Source: Streptomyces sp. HSG2 (GTDB taxonomy: Bacteria; Actinomycetota; Actinomycetes; Streptomycetales; Streptomycetaceae). From it: a DNA stretch of 64,000 bases. Positions 26,557-34,287 of the stretch are shown piece by piece. A program made the translations under genes and the position numbers. How positions within the stretch are numbered: position 1 is the first letter of the stretch; each line of letters starts with the position of its first letter. The DNA lies in assembly GCF_016598575.1 (NCBI RefSeq), contig NZ_CP066801.1, forward strand, positions 930,001 through 994,000. The letters are read 5' to 3'. The notes under the pieces are model-generated. The model made no database searches and was not told the origin of the DNA. It saw nothing but the letters and a program-made list of their open reading frames with translations.

Positions 26557-27000
26557 TCAGATCGGAAGGTCGTCGGGCAGCACCCGGAACGCCTTGTGCC
26601 GGCCCAACGGGCGCACAGCCCGGAAATCGCGACGGTCGAGCGTGAGTATCGCGTCGGTGTCGTACTCAGCGGCAAGGGCCACGTTCACCGCGTCCGCGAG
26701 GTCCAGGTCCAAGTCGCGATAGCGGGCGCGCACCGACTGGGTGACGCCCAGGTGATCTTCCGTGATCTCGGGCAGAACGACACGGCCTCGGCACACCCAG
26801 TGGCGGATGTCGTCGATCGCACTGAGGGCCGCTTCACGACCGAGCTCGCGCGTGGCGACGTGGTCGATCTCCGCGAGCAGCAGCGGGGACATCACCAGGA
26901 GCCCGGCAACCATGATTGCTTCGTTCGACGCCTGGTGCTCGGGGTGGCCGGAGTCGAGCGCCGCAAGCAGCCCGGAGGTGTCCGCGATGACGACGATCAC
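26557..27000 (-). CDS. vapC: PIN-domain toxin VapC
   Basis: A 147-residue PIN-domain ribonuclease, the toxin of a type II system. The acidic metal-binding residues are in place: D7 (IADTSG), E44 (LAEID), D103 (LADAVN) and D122 (TLDRRDF). VapC toxins cleave tRNA or rRNA. GTG 27000 overlaps the VapB stop (GTGA), so antitoxin and toxin are coupled, antitoxin first. It lies in a short cassette flanked by direct repeats. Confidence 0.93.
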   Translation of the reverse strand: MIVVIADTSGLLAALDSGHPEHQASNEAIMVAGLLVMSPLLLAEIDHVATRELGREAALSAIDDIRHWVCRGRVVLPEITEDHLGVTQSVRARYRDLDLDLADAVNVALAAEYDTDAILTLDRRDFRAVRPLGRHKAFRVLPDDLPI

Positions 27001-27257
27001 GCAGCGGTCCCGGTCCCGGTCTCGCGGCGCACCGCGTCGGCGACGGCGTCACGCACGTCAGGCTTACCGGGAGTGCGTCCCGCTCCCCGGAAAGTGCGGG
27101 AGAAGAGAGGCTCGTCCCATACACGGTTGGCCATGGCCGCGAGATGGATGCCCTGGCGAATGATCTCGGCCTCGCTGATACCGCGCCGCTTCGCAGCCTC
27201 TTTGATGATCGCGAGGTCTTCCGGATCGGCGTAGACGTTGGTGCGCTTCATCGACAT
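26997..27257 (-). CDS. vapB: Ribbon-helix-helix antitoxin VapB
   Basis: An 86-residue CopG/ribbon-helix-helix protein: the strand MKRTNVYADPEDLAII and helix pair EAAKRRGISEAEIIRQGI bind DNA; the C-terminal part (WDEPLFSRTFRG) probably binds the toxin. The upstream region contains a perfect inverted repeat and a repeated octamer that can serve as its autoregulatory operator. Antitoxin and toxin overlap by 4 nt. Confidence 0.92.
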   Translation of the reverse strand: MSMKRTNVYADPEDLAIIKEAAKRRGISEAEIIRQGIHLAAMANRVWDEPLFSRTFRGAGRTPGKPDVRDAVADAVRRETGTGTAA

Positions 27258-27300
27258 GTACCAAGACTAGCGTATGTACCACAATGGTGTATGTCCATTG
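27256..27300 (-). promoter_or_regulatory. Putative vapBC operator
   Basis: Just upstream of vapB lie the inverted repeat CAATGG-7nt-CCATTG (27282-27300) and two direct copies of ATGTACCA (27256-27263 and 27274-27281), the first overlapping the vapB start codon. Ribbon-helix-helix antitoxins commonly bind such short repeats to repress their own operon. The binding is inferred. Confidence 0.55.
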
Positions 27301-27323
27301 TGTCCGAGCGGCAAACTAGCAGG

Positions 27324-27415
27324 TCAGCGGCCCTCTTTAGCAGGCTCAAGAATCGCCTCGCACTCCACGTGCGACGTCATCGAAATGACGTCACATGAAA
27401 AAAGATATACGAATA
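27324..27415 (-). pseudogene. 3'-end scrap of a TRAM RNA methyltransferase gene (copy C)
   Basis: The minus strand reads ISMTSHVECEAILEPAKEGR and a stop, a diverged version of the methyltransferase end MTHHVECVAILEPAAKGS. Codons further upstream no longer match. It lies on the right side of vapBC, in the same orientation as copy B, and is itself bracketed by GCAGGTCAG. Confidence 0.7.
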
Positions 27416-27489
27416 ATCGCAGGTCAGCGTGTGTCTGTGGTCGGTCCGAACGGCCACTCGGCCACCTGGAGCGCCAAAGGGGCGTCTTG

Positions 27490-27540
27490 ACTTCCTCCCC
27501 CGCCTAGAGGCGGGGGATTCCAGCGGTCGCCCGCTGGGGT
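27490..27540 (-). ncRNA. Probable 3' part of the TnpB guide (omega) RNA
   Basis: The 3' end of tnpB and the right end of the element contain two stable hairpins, 27520-27537 (7-bp stem) and 27497-27516 (8-bp stem, TAGA loop), the second overlapping the tnpB stop codon. In studied IS200/IS605 elements this region is transcribed as the omega RNA, whose guide lies just beyond the element end (here to the left of about 27490). The RNA limits are inferred. Confidence 0.5.
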
Positions 27541-28712
27541 TCCTGCTTCATCGACGACCGCCCCGTACGGGAGGACTCCCGTTGAGGTCTTACACCGTCT
27601 CCACAGGCAGACGCCGCCAGCCCGGCGGCCAGGATGTTGCGTGCCGCGTTCACATCGCGGTCATGCACCGTGCCGCAGTCGCACGTCCACTCGCGGACGT
27701 TCAGCGGCATTTTCGCCGCGACCGTGCCGCAGGCCCCGCACAGCTTGGAGCTGGGGAACCAGCGGTCGATCACGACGAGTTCGCGCCCGTACCAGGCGCA
27801 TTTGTACTCCAGCATCGACCGGAGTTCCGTCCACGACGCGTCGGAGATGGCGCGCGCGAGCTTGCCGTTCTTCAGCAGGTTGCGGACGGTGAGGTCCTCG
27901 ATCACGACCGTTTGGTTCTCACGGACGAGCCGAGTCGACAGCTTGTGCAGGAAGTCCCGGCGCCGGTCGGCGATCCGCGCGTGGACCTTGGCGACCCGCT
28001 TCCGGGCTTTCTCCCGGTTCGCGGAGCCCTTCGCCTTCCGCGACAGCTCACGCTGCGCCTTGGCGAGACGGGTACGGTCACGGCGTTCGTGCCGAGGGTT
28101 GGCGATCTTCTCCCCGGTGGACAGGGTCACGAGGGAGGTGATCCCGGCGTCGATGCCGACCGCGTTCGTTGTGGCCGGGGCCGAAGTGATGCGGTCGTCA
28201 CACAGCAGGGACACGAACCAGCGCCCGGCGCTGTCGCGGGACACGGTCGCCGTCGTCGGTACCGTGCCCTCCGGCAGGGGGCGCGACCAGCGGATATCCA
28301 ACGGCTCGGCCATCTTGGCCAGGGTCAGTTGCCCTTCGCGCCACTTGAAAGCGGAGCGGGTGTACTCAGCCGAGGCGCGGGACTTCTTCCGGCTCTTGTA
28401 CCGGGGGTACTTGGCGCGCTTGGCGAAGAAGTTCCCGAACGCCGTCTGAAGGTGGCGCAGGGCCTGTTGGAGCGGGACGGAGGACACCTCTGCCAGGAAG
28501 GCGAGTTCCTCGGTCTTCTTCCACTGAGTCAGCGCGGCCGACGACTGCACGTAGGAGACACGGCGCTGCTCGCCGTACCAAGCCCGAGTTCGTTCCTCCA
28601 GCGCCTTGTTGTACACGAGGCGGACGCAGCCGAACGTGCGCGACAGCTCAGCCGCCTGCTCTCCCGTGGGGTAAAAGCGGTACTTGAAAGCCCGCTTGAC
28701 CTGCTGCGTCAT
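27504..28712 (-). CDS. tnpB: TnpB RNA-guided endonuclease
   Basis: A 402-residue TnpB, a compact RNA-guided DNA nuclease and relative of Cas12. The RuvC acidic residues are intact: D188 (VGIDAG), E272 (VIEDL) and the Asp of HDRDVNAARN (351/353). The zinc ribbon is intact (C325, C328, C344, C346). The N-terminal helix region KRAFKYRFYPTGEQ is typical. The stop lies inside the right-end hairpin. The ATG overlaps the stop of the extended jetD frame (ATGA), so tnpB could be translated from the defence operon transcript. Length and motifs suggest an active enzyme. Confidence 0.93.
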   Translation of the reverse strand: MTQQVKRAFKYRFYPTGEQAAELSRTFGCVRLVYNKALEERTRAWYGEQRRVSYVQSSAALTQWKKTEELAFLAEVSSVPLQQALRHLQTAFGNFFAKRAKYPRYKSRKKSRASAEYTRSAFKWREGQLTLAKMAEPLDIRWSRPLPEGTVPTTATVSRDSAGRWFVSLLCDDRITSAPATTNAVGIDAGITSLVTLSTGEKIANPRHERRDRTRLAKAQRELSRKAKGSANREKARKRVAKVHARIADRRRDFLHKLSTRLVRENQTVVIEDLTVRNLLKNGKLARAISDASWTELRSMLEYKCAWYGRELVVIDRWFPSSKLCGACGTVAAKMPLNVREWTCDCGTVHDRDVNAARNILAAGLAASACGDGVRPQRESSRTGRSSMKQEPQRATAGIPRL

Positions 28713-30148
28713 GCCTCACATTGCATCAGATTCGGTGTGAGAGACGGCGGTTGGCCGGTGGTCGGTGGACGCCGGTCCGCCCTGGCGGCGAACCGGCTTT
28801 CCCTGCCCTGCTCCGCAGGAGCTTCGTTTCCTCCCCTGGCTGAAGCCGGGGTATCCACGAAGGAGAACCCCGATGACCAGCCAGGGCGACGCCTCTTCCG
28901 AGCCGTACCAGCGAGATCTTGCAACAACACTTCCGCCACCAGTTCCTCGACCACGGCGATGCCGTGCTCCGCCATGGCCTCGGCCAGGTTCAGATCCCAG
29001 GGCGCTTCGGTGATGCGTCCCGGCTGAGGACCGCGTGGGCTGAGGGCGACCGCGGCACGATAGTCCGCTGCCGTCATGCGCCAGGGACGCGCCGGCGTCT
29101 TGTCCAGGACGTAGGCGGCGATGCGGACGCCTTCTCCGTCGAAGTCGCCGTGGTAGCGAAGAGCCGCGCCCTGGTCCGCGAGCATGCGCAGGAGCTGGAT
29201 GGCGGCGCTGTTGGGCCAGCCGGACGTACAGACGAGCGGCGGGCAGCGGGGACCGAAGCGGCGCAGGGCCAGTGCCAGGACGCTGGGGTTCTCCACGATG
29301 TGGACGACGGGTGCCGGGGCTTCGGGAAGGATGAACTCGCCCGGATACCGGACGTGGGCGAGGGTCAGACTGGTGGCCTGCCCGGCCTCCGCGCACGCCG
29401 TGGCCAGCCGGGCGAGCAGGCCGTCACCGGCCGGGCACAGACCGCCGACGAGAACGGTGGAGGACAGCTCGTCGTCGGCCACTCCCGCGCGGGTCCACAG
29501 GGCACGTCGTTCCGCGGCGGACTGCGGAGGGGCGGTGTCGTACAGGTTCGCCAGGGCGCGCAGGACGAGCGAGGACAGGGGTGTGCCGTCGTCGAGTGCG
29601 TGCGCCCGGCCGTTCAGGACCCGGGCGGCGAAGACGGGCAGGGGTTCCGCCCGGCCGGGCAGTTCGGCGAGCACCGTGAGCGCGTCCGTGAGCAGCGTAC
29701 GGGTGTGTTCCGCCGAGCCGGCGACCACGCCCGCTGCCCGGCAGGAGGCTGCCCAGTCGGACAGCGCCGGCTGGGCCCTCACCGCCTCGTGCTCGGCCAG
29801 CCAGGTCCACAGCTCGGTCCGTTCGTCCTGTCGGCGGCGCCTCTCGCCGACCCTGTCGCCGAGAGGACCGACGAGCTCGGTGACGACGTCTCGTACAGTG
29901 CGGCCGGTGAGTTCGGTGACGGCCTCTTCCAGGCGGGCCAGGCGGACGGAGGGGCGTGCGTCCGGGAGACGGTCCAGGCCGAGGAGGTCGGCGAGCGCCT
30001 CGCGCTCGGCGTCGTCGAGGGGGCCGAGGCGTACCCGGGTGACGGGGCGGCCGGAGGACAGGCGGCTGTGGAGGGTGTCCCAGAGGGAGCGCAGTTCGGG
30101 GCGGCGCAAGGTGGCTTCGCCCGGGATCGACGCCTCGGTGCTGGTCAT
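28709..30148 (-). CDS. jetD: Wadjet JetD (TIGR02679/DUF2399), C-terminus replaced by IS sequence
   Basis: JetD is the nuclease subunit of the Wadjet plasmid-restriction system; it has a Toprim-like fold and cuts DNA held by the JetABC SMC motor. The Toprim acidic motif is clear: HGDFDGEGVRIAAYVLD, about residues 333-349. The native protein appears to run to about residue 414 (VAEVLLQDLAG). The last 65 residues are encoded by the left end of the TnpB element, ending at a stop that overlaps the tnpB start. Only a few native residues can be lost, so activity may persist. ATG 30148 overlaps the jetC stop. Confidence 0.88.
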   Translation of the reverse strand: MTSTEASIPGEATLRRPELRSLWDTLHSRLSSGRPVTRVRLGPLDDAEREALADLLGLDRLPDARPSVRLARLEEAVTELTGRTVRDVVTELVGPLGDRVGERRRRQDERTELWTWLAEHEAVRAQPALSDWAASCRAAGVVAGSAEHTRTLLTDALTVLAELPGRAEPLPVFAARVLNGRAHALDDGTPLSSLVLRALANLYDTAPPQSAAERRALWTRAGVADDELSSTVLVGGLCPAGDGLLARLATACAEAGQATSLTLAHVRYPGEFILPEAPAPVVHIVENPSVLALALRRFGPRCPPLVCTSGWPNSAAIQLLRMLADQGAALRYHGDFDGEGVRIAAYVLDKTPARPWRMTAADYRAAVALSPRGPQPGRITEAPWDLNLAEAMAEHGIAVVEELVAEVLLQDLAGTARKRRRPGWSSGFSFVDTPASARGGNEAPAEQGRESRFAARADRRPPTTGQPPSLTPNLMQCEA

Positions 30149-33100
30149 CCCGCCTCCAGATCGCTGCCGTTCCAGACGAAGCGGGCGCTGGTGACCGCGT
30201 CGTCGTCCCCGCCGGTGAGGAGTTGGTGGACGGCGATCCCGGGCAGCTCGCCATAGGTGCACCATTCGTGGTCGGAGGTGACCATGAGGTCCAGGTCGAG
30301 GGCGGTGAGCAGCGCGAAGACCTGTCCGCGGTTGACCGTGTCGACACCGACGAAGACCTCGTCCAACAGGATCGGCCGGGGTGCCAGGGGAACGGCTTCG
30401 TAGTGGGCGGCGACAGCGGAGAAGAGCGGGAGGTGCAGGGCGATGGCCTTCTCCCCGCCGGAGAGCGCGCCGTGCAGTTTCTTGGTCAGCGGCTGCCAGC
30501 CGTTCCCGTTCCCCCGGTCGAGGCGGACGGTGAAGCGGTGCCAGGCGGTGTAGTCGAGCACCTCACCGAGCTGTTCCTCCCAGCTCGCGGCCGTCTCGCT
30601 GCCCTTGGCCTCCTCGATGCGGGCGCGGAAGAAGACGTGCAGGGCCTCCCGGTCGCTCTCGGTGACCCGGCCGGGGTCCTTGAGCAGCAGTTGTCGGGCG
30701 GTGCGGGTGCTGTCCGGAAGGTCCGGGCGGACGTCCCAGACGAGTTGGACGGCGACGTTGGACGCGGTGCGGACCCGCTCCAGGTGCCGGTTCATGCGAT
30801 CGACGAGTTCACCGGCCTGGCGGATGCGGGCCGCGAGGTGGCGGCGGATGTCGCCGGTGAGGATCTGGTCGAACAGGCGCCGCTCGGCCACCGTGATGTC
30901 GTCCCGACTGCGGTCGCGTTCCTGGGTGAGCGTGCTGAGCAGGCCCGTCGCCCCCACGCGTACACCGTCCAGGGTGGCGGTGAAGAGCTGGATGTCGTCG
31001 TCCGGTTCCAGGTCCATGTCGGCGCGGGTGCCGAGGTGTCGGCGGGCCTCGTGGACCGCTTCGGACAGGCGGGTCCCGGCGTCGCCCAGGTTGCGTGGGG
31101 CGTGCGGGATGTCCGGCCACGTCGCCGCCGCGGCGCGGGCGGCCTCCAGGGTGGCCTTGGTGCCGCCCCCGGCGTCGAGTGCCGGTGTGATGCCGGCGTC
31201 CTCGGCCAGCCCGGCCAGGCACAGGTGCCGGAAGCGGTGCGCTGCCGCGTCCCGGGTCACGGCCGCCTGTTCCCGCCGATCGGCGTCCTGGCCGCTGGTG
31301 GCCCGCAGTTCTCCGACCTGTCCCTCCAGGCGCAGCAGGACTTCGGCGGCCCGGCCGGCCTCCTCACGGCAGCGACGCAACTCGGCGCGCGCCTCGGCGA
31401 CGCGTGTGACGACCTGCCGGTAGTCCGCGCCGACGGTGGCTTCCACGGCCTCCAGGCGCGCCCTCAGTCCCGCTGCCTCCGCTTCGGCGGCGGCCGCGTC
31501 CTCGGCGCGGTCCTCGGCGGTCCTGCGCGACCGGTCTGCCTGCGCGGCGCGCTGGCGGGCCCGGTCGGCGGCGGCGGTCGCGGCGAGCCGGGCGTCCACC
31601 CAGCTGTCGGCAGTGCCCCGGAACCCGTCGATGGCCTCGGAGAGCGTACGCAACCGGCCGCGGTCGGTGGGCAGTCCGTGTTCGGCGGCCCGGCGGTCGA
31701 GCACGCGCAGCGCCCCCGTCACTTCCCTTTCGCACCGCGCCAGACGTCCGGCGACATCACGCACGGCGTCGTCCCGGGCCGCCACGGTGTCCTCCGCGCG
31801 GTCCCGGGCGCGCCGCCGGGTGTCGAGTTCCCGCTGGTCGGGGCGGGCGGCACGGTCGGCGTCCAGCCGCGCGCGGCGGGCGGATAGGCCGCGCAGCCGG
31901 TCGTCGAGTGCGGCGAGGGAGGCGTTGGTCTCGCCGATGCGGTCGGTCAGTTCGCCGATCAGGCGTTGCCGGGCACGCTGACGTGCCAGGGCGCCGATGT
32001 GGGCCGGTTCCGGTTTGCTCCAGGTCCCGGTGGCGAACGCGAGACGCCATGCGCCGTCGGCGGAGACGGCCGCGGGGTGCCCGCCCGGCAGAGTGGGGCC
32101 GTAGGCGATGCCTGCCAGGAGGCGGGTCACGGTGCCGGCCGGGACGGGGATGTCCTCCTCGGGCCTCAGCACCTCCAGCAGACTGGGCCCCGGGGCGGGC
32201 ACGGCCAAGGCAGCCTCGGCGCGGGTGTCGTGACCCGGCGGCCTGAGTCCGTCGTGGGAACTGATCCAGGCGTCCAGGAGGCCCGATGCCTCCAGTGCGG
32301 CCTCCACGGCGGACTGGACGGGGAGCGGGACGCCTTCGCGGAAGGCGACCACGCGCCACAGGGGTGCTCCCGCCGTCGCTTTACGGACGGTGGTGCGGGT
32401 GGGCGGGGGCGCCGGCGGCAGGTCGGTATCACCGCTCAGCTGTCGTAGCCTTTCCTCCAGTCGGTTCCGCCCGTCCCGCAGGTCCTGGCGTCGCGCTCGG
32501 GTGGTGGCCTCCGCCGCGGCGATCTCCTGTTCCAGCGGGCGCGCGACGGCTTCGGTCAGGGCCGTCACCTCGGCCTCCGCCCCTGCTGCGGCAGCGAGTG
32601 CGTCGAGATCGGTGATGCGCAGTTCCGCGCAGTCCTCGGCCCACGCGAGCAGACGTTCCACCTGTGCGGCGAAGGCGTCGTCCCAGGCGGCGGACGCCTC
32701 GTCCCGCCGGGCGATCGCCTCCGCGAGACGGGTACGGGCCTGGTCCAGCAGTTCCTCGGCGGCGCCCCGGTCGCGTACGGCGCGATCATGTTCGTCGATC
32801 GCCTCGGTGACGAGGGTGACCTGCTGCCGTCGGGCGGTGTCCGCGCCGCGCAGCAGTCGACGGGCTTGTCGCGCGCCGTCCTCGGCCGTCACGCGCGGGA
32901 CGGCGCCCTGGTCGCGTACCGTGGTGTGAGGAAAGGCCGCCACGGGGTCGGCCGCGTCGAGGACCGTCCTCACCTCGTGGTGGACGGACTCCAGCCCTGC
33001 CGCCCGAGCCGCCCGGTGTGCTTCCCCGGCGGCTTCGCGCGCGTGCTCCCCGAGTGTGCGGGCGTGGTCCGCCGCCTCGTCGGCGCGCCGTTGGTCCTCC

Positions 33101-34287
33101 TCCGACCGGGCCTGGGCGGTCTGGGCAGCGGCTCGCTGCCGCTCGGCGGCGGCTGCCACGTCCTCGGTGCGGCGGCGGAGCCGGTCGAGTTCCTCGCCCT
33201 GCCGGTACGCGTCGCTGTCGCGCAGGCCCTCGACGGTCTCGTCCAGCGTATGCGCGCGCAGCTGGAGTTCCTCGCGCCGGGACTGGGCCGACCGACGTTC
33301 CGCCAGGGCCTGTTCGAGTTCCTCGGCGCTCTGGCGGGCGACGCGGGTGAGGTTGTCCATCTCGGTCGTGGCCGAGATGAGTGCGGCGGAACTCGCGCGC
33401 AGGACCCGCTGCGCGTAGGCACGCTGCCGGAAGGCGATGGTGCCGACGGCCGTCACCTCGTCGTCGAGCCGCGTGAGGTGTTCTCGCTGCCGGTCGAGCC
33501 GCTCGAAGCCCTCGGCGAGTTCGGCGATCTCCCCCTCGCCCAGCGGGGGCAGGGCACGGGACAGCAGGGTGGAGAGCAGGGACGGGTCGAGCCGCTCCGA
33601 CAGTTTGGGCTGACGCAGTTGGAGCAGCGCCGACAGCAGCGACTCGTAGCGTTGCTCCCCCATCCCCGCGAAGAGTTCACGCCGTACGGCCGTGCGGTAG
33701 TCGGTGGCCGAAGCGTGGACCTCGCCGCGGTCGCGCAGAACTTCGCCGAGGGCGGCCCGGGTCAAGGGCTGTCCCGCCTCGTTGACGAGGAACACACCGC
33801 CGGAATGGGCGATTCTGGACCCGGTGGTGAAGTAGTCGGCGTGGACCGTGCTGGTGTGCACGCTCGCCTGCAGGCGCGCCCCGCAGCCGAACCACCGCTC
33901 GGTGCCGTCGTCGCCGACGCGGCGGAACTCCATCCACACGTATCCGACACGGGTCTTGCCGGAGGCGCCCTCGCCCAGCAGGTTCCAGTGCATGGTGCGT
34001 TCGGAACCGCCGAATGTGGACAGGCGGTTGGGGCGGAGGCTGGCGTCGAAGAGGAACGGCAGCAGCAGTTCCAGGGCCTTGGACTTGCCCGATCCGTTCT
34101 GGCCGCGCAGCAGCAGGCGGCCCTGGTGGAAGACGAACGTCTCGTCGTAGTAGCGCCAGACGTTGAGGATGCCGGCGCGGTGGGGCTGCCAGCGGCTGCC
34201 GGTGGCGTCCGCCGCTGGGGCGGCCCCTGCCTCGAGCGGTGCGGTGGGCTCCGGCCGCCGGGGGAAGGGAAGCTCTGTCACGCTCAC
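30145..34287 (-). CDS. jetC: Wadjet JetC, SMC-like ATPase (TIGR02680)
   Basis: A 1380-residue SMC-family ATPase, the motor of the Wadjet complex that extrudes DNA loops and detects small circular DNA. Walker A is GQNGSGKS (residues 62-69). Long coiled coils rich in Ala, Arg and Glu span about 250-1150, with a hinge-like globular part near the middle (WRVVAFREGVPLPVQSAVEAAL region). Near the end are the ABC signature LSGGEKA (about 1272) and Walker B PILLDEVF (about 1303). GTG 34287 overlaps the jetB stop (GTGA). Full-length and intact. Confidence 0.93.
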   Translation of the reverse strand: MSVTELPFPRRPEPTAPLEAGAAPAADATGSRWQPHRAGILNVWRYYDETFVFHQGRLLLRGQNGSGKSKALELLLPFLFDASLRPNRLSTFGGSERTMHWNLLGEGASGKTRVGYVWMEFRRVGDDGTERWFGCGARLQASVHTSTVHADYFTTGSRIAHSGGVFLVNEAGQPLTRAALGEVLRDRGEVHASATDYRTAVRRELFAGMGEQRYESLLSALLQLRQPKLSERLDPSLLSTLLSRALPPLGEGEIAELAEGFERLDRQREHLTRLDDEVTAVGTIAFRQRAYAQRVLRASSAALISATTEMDNLTRVARQSAEELEQALAERRSAQSRREELQLRAHTLDETVEGLRDSDAYRQGEELDRLRRRTEDVAAAAERQRAAAQTAQARSEEDQRRADEAADHARTLGEHAREAAGEAHRAARAAGLESVHHEVRTVLDAADPVAAFPHTTVRDQGAVPRVTAEDGARQARRLLRGADTARRQQVTLVTEAIDEHDRAVRDRGAAEELLDQARTRLAEAIARRDEASAAWDDAFAAQVERLLAWAEDCAELRITDLDALAAAAGAEAEVTALTEAVARPLEQEIAAAEATTRARRQDLRDGRNRLEERLRQLSGDTDLPPAPPPTRTTVRKATAGAPLWRVVAFREGVPLPVQSAVEAALEASGLLDAWISSHDGLRPPGHDTRAEAALAVPAPGPSLLEVLRPEEDIPVPAGTVTRLLAGIAYGPTLPGGHPAAVSADGAWRLAFATGTWSKPEPAHIGALARQRARQRLIGELTDRIGETNASLAALDDRLRGLSARRARLDADRAARPDQRELDTRRRARDRAEDTVAARDDAVRDVAGRLARCEREVTGALRVLDRRAAEHGLPTDRGRLRTLSEAIDGFRGTADSWVDARLAATAAADRARQRAAQADRSRRTAEDRAEDAAAAEAEAAGLRARLEAVEATVGADYRQVVTRVAEARAELRRCREEAGRAAEVLLRLEGQVGELRATSGQDADRREQAAVTRDAAAHRFRHLCLAGLAEDAGITPALDAGGGTKATLEAARAAAATWPDIPHAPRNLGDAGTRLSEAVHEARRHLGTRADMDLEPDDDIQLFTATLDGVRVGATGLLSTLTQERDRSRDDITVAERRLFDQILTGDIRRHLAARIRQAGELVDRMNRHLERVRTASNVAVQLVWDVRPDLPDSTRTARQLLLKDPGRVTESDREALHVFFRARIEEAKGSETAASWEEQLGEVLDYTAWHRFTVRLDRGNGNGWQPLTKKLHGALSGGEKAIALHLPLFSAVAAHYEAVPLAPRPILLDEVFVGVDTVNRGQVFALLTALDLDLMVTSDHEWCTYGELPGIAVHQLLTGGDDDAVTSARFVWNGSDLEAG

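Larger units (their letters stand above)
26459..27427. repeat. Direct repeats GCAGGTCAG around the vapBC cassette
   Basis: The 9-mer GCAGGTCAG occurs at 26459-26467, 27319-27327 and 27419-27427. The first two bracket the vapBC genes; the last two bracket a methyltransferase 3'-end scrap. The full methyltransferase gene ends in CCAGGTCAG at 45362-45370, overlapping its stop codon, so the repeats may be remnants of an integration or recombination site there. Confidence 0.65.
27488..28890 (-). mobile_element. IS200/IS605-type element carrying only tnpB
   Basis: A tnpB gene with subterminal hairpins at both ends in the same orientation: 27497-27516 (8-bp stem, right end) and 28833-28851 (7 pairs, one bulge, left end). 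There are no inverted terminal repeats and no tnpA, so it is a non-autonomous element. The left end lies at the 3' end of jetD; the exact cleavage points cannot be fixed without an empty-site sequence. Confidence 0.75.

Noticed and set aside
28833..28851. Second hairpin as the right end of another tnpB element
   Set aside because: It is at the expected distance upstream of tnpB and in the same orientation as the right-end hairpin, so it is best read as the left end of the same element; a relic of a second copy remains possible.
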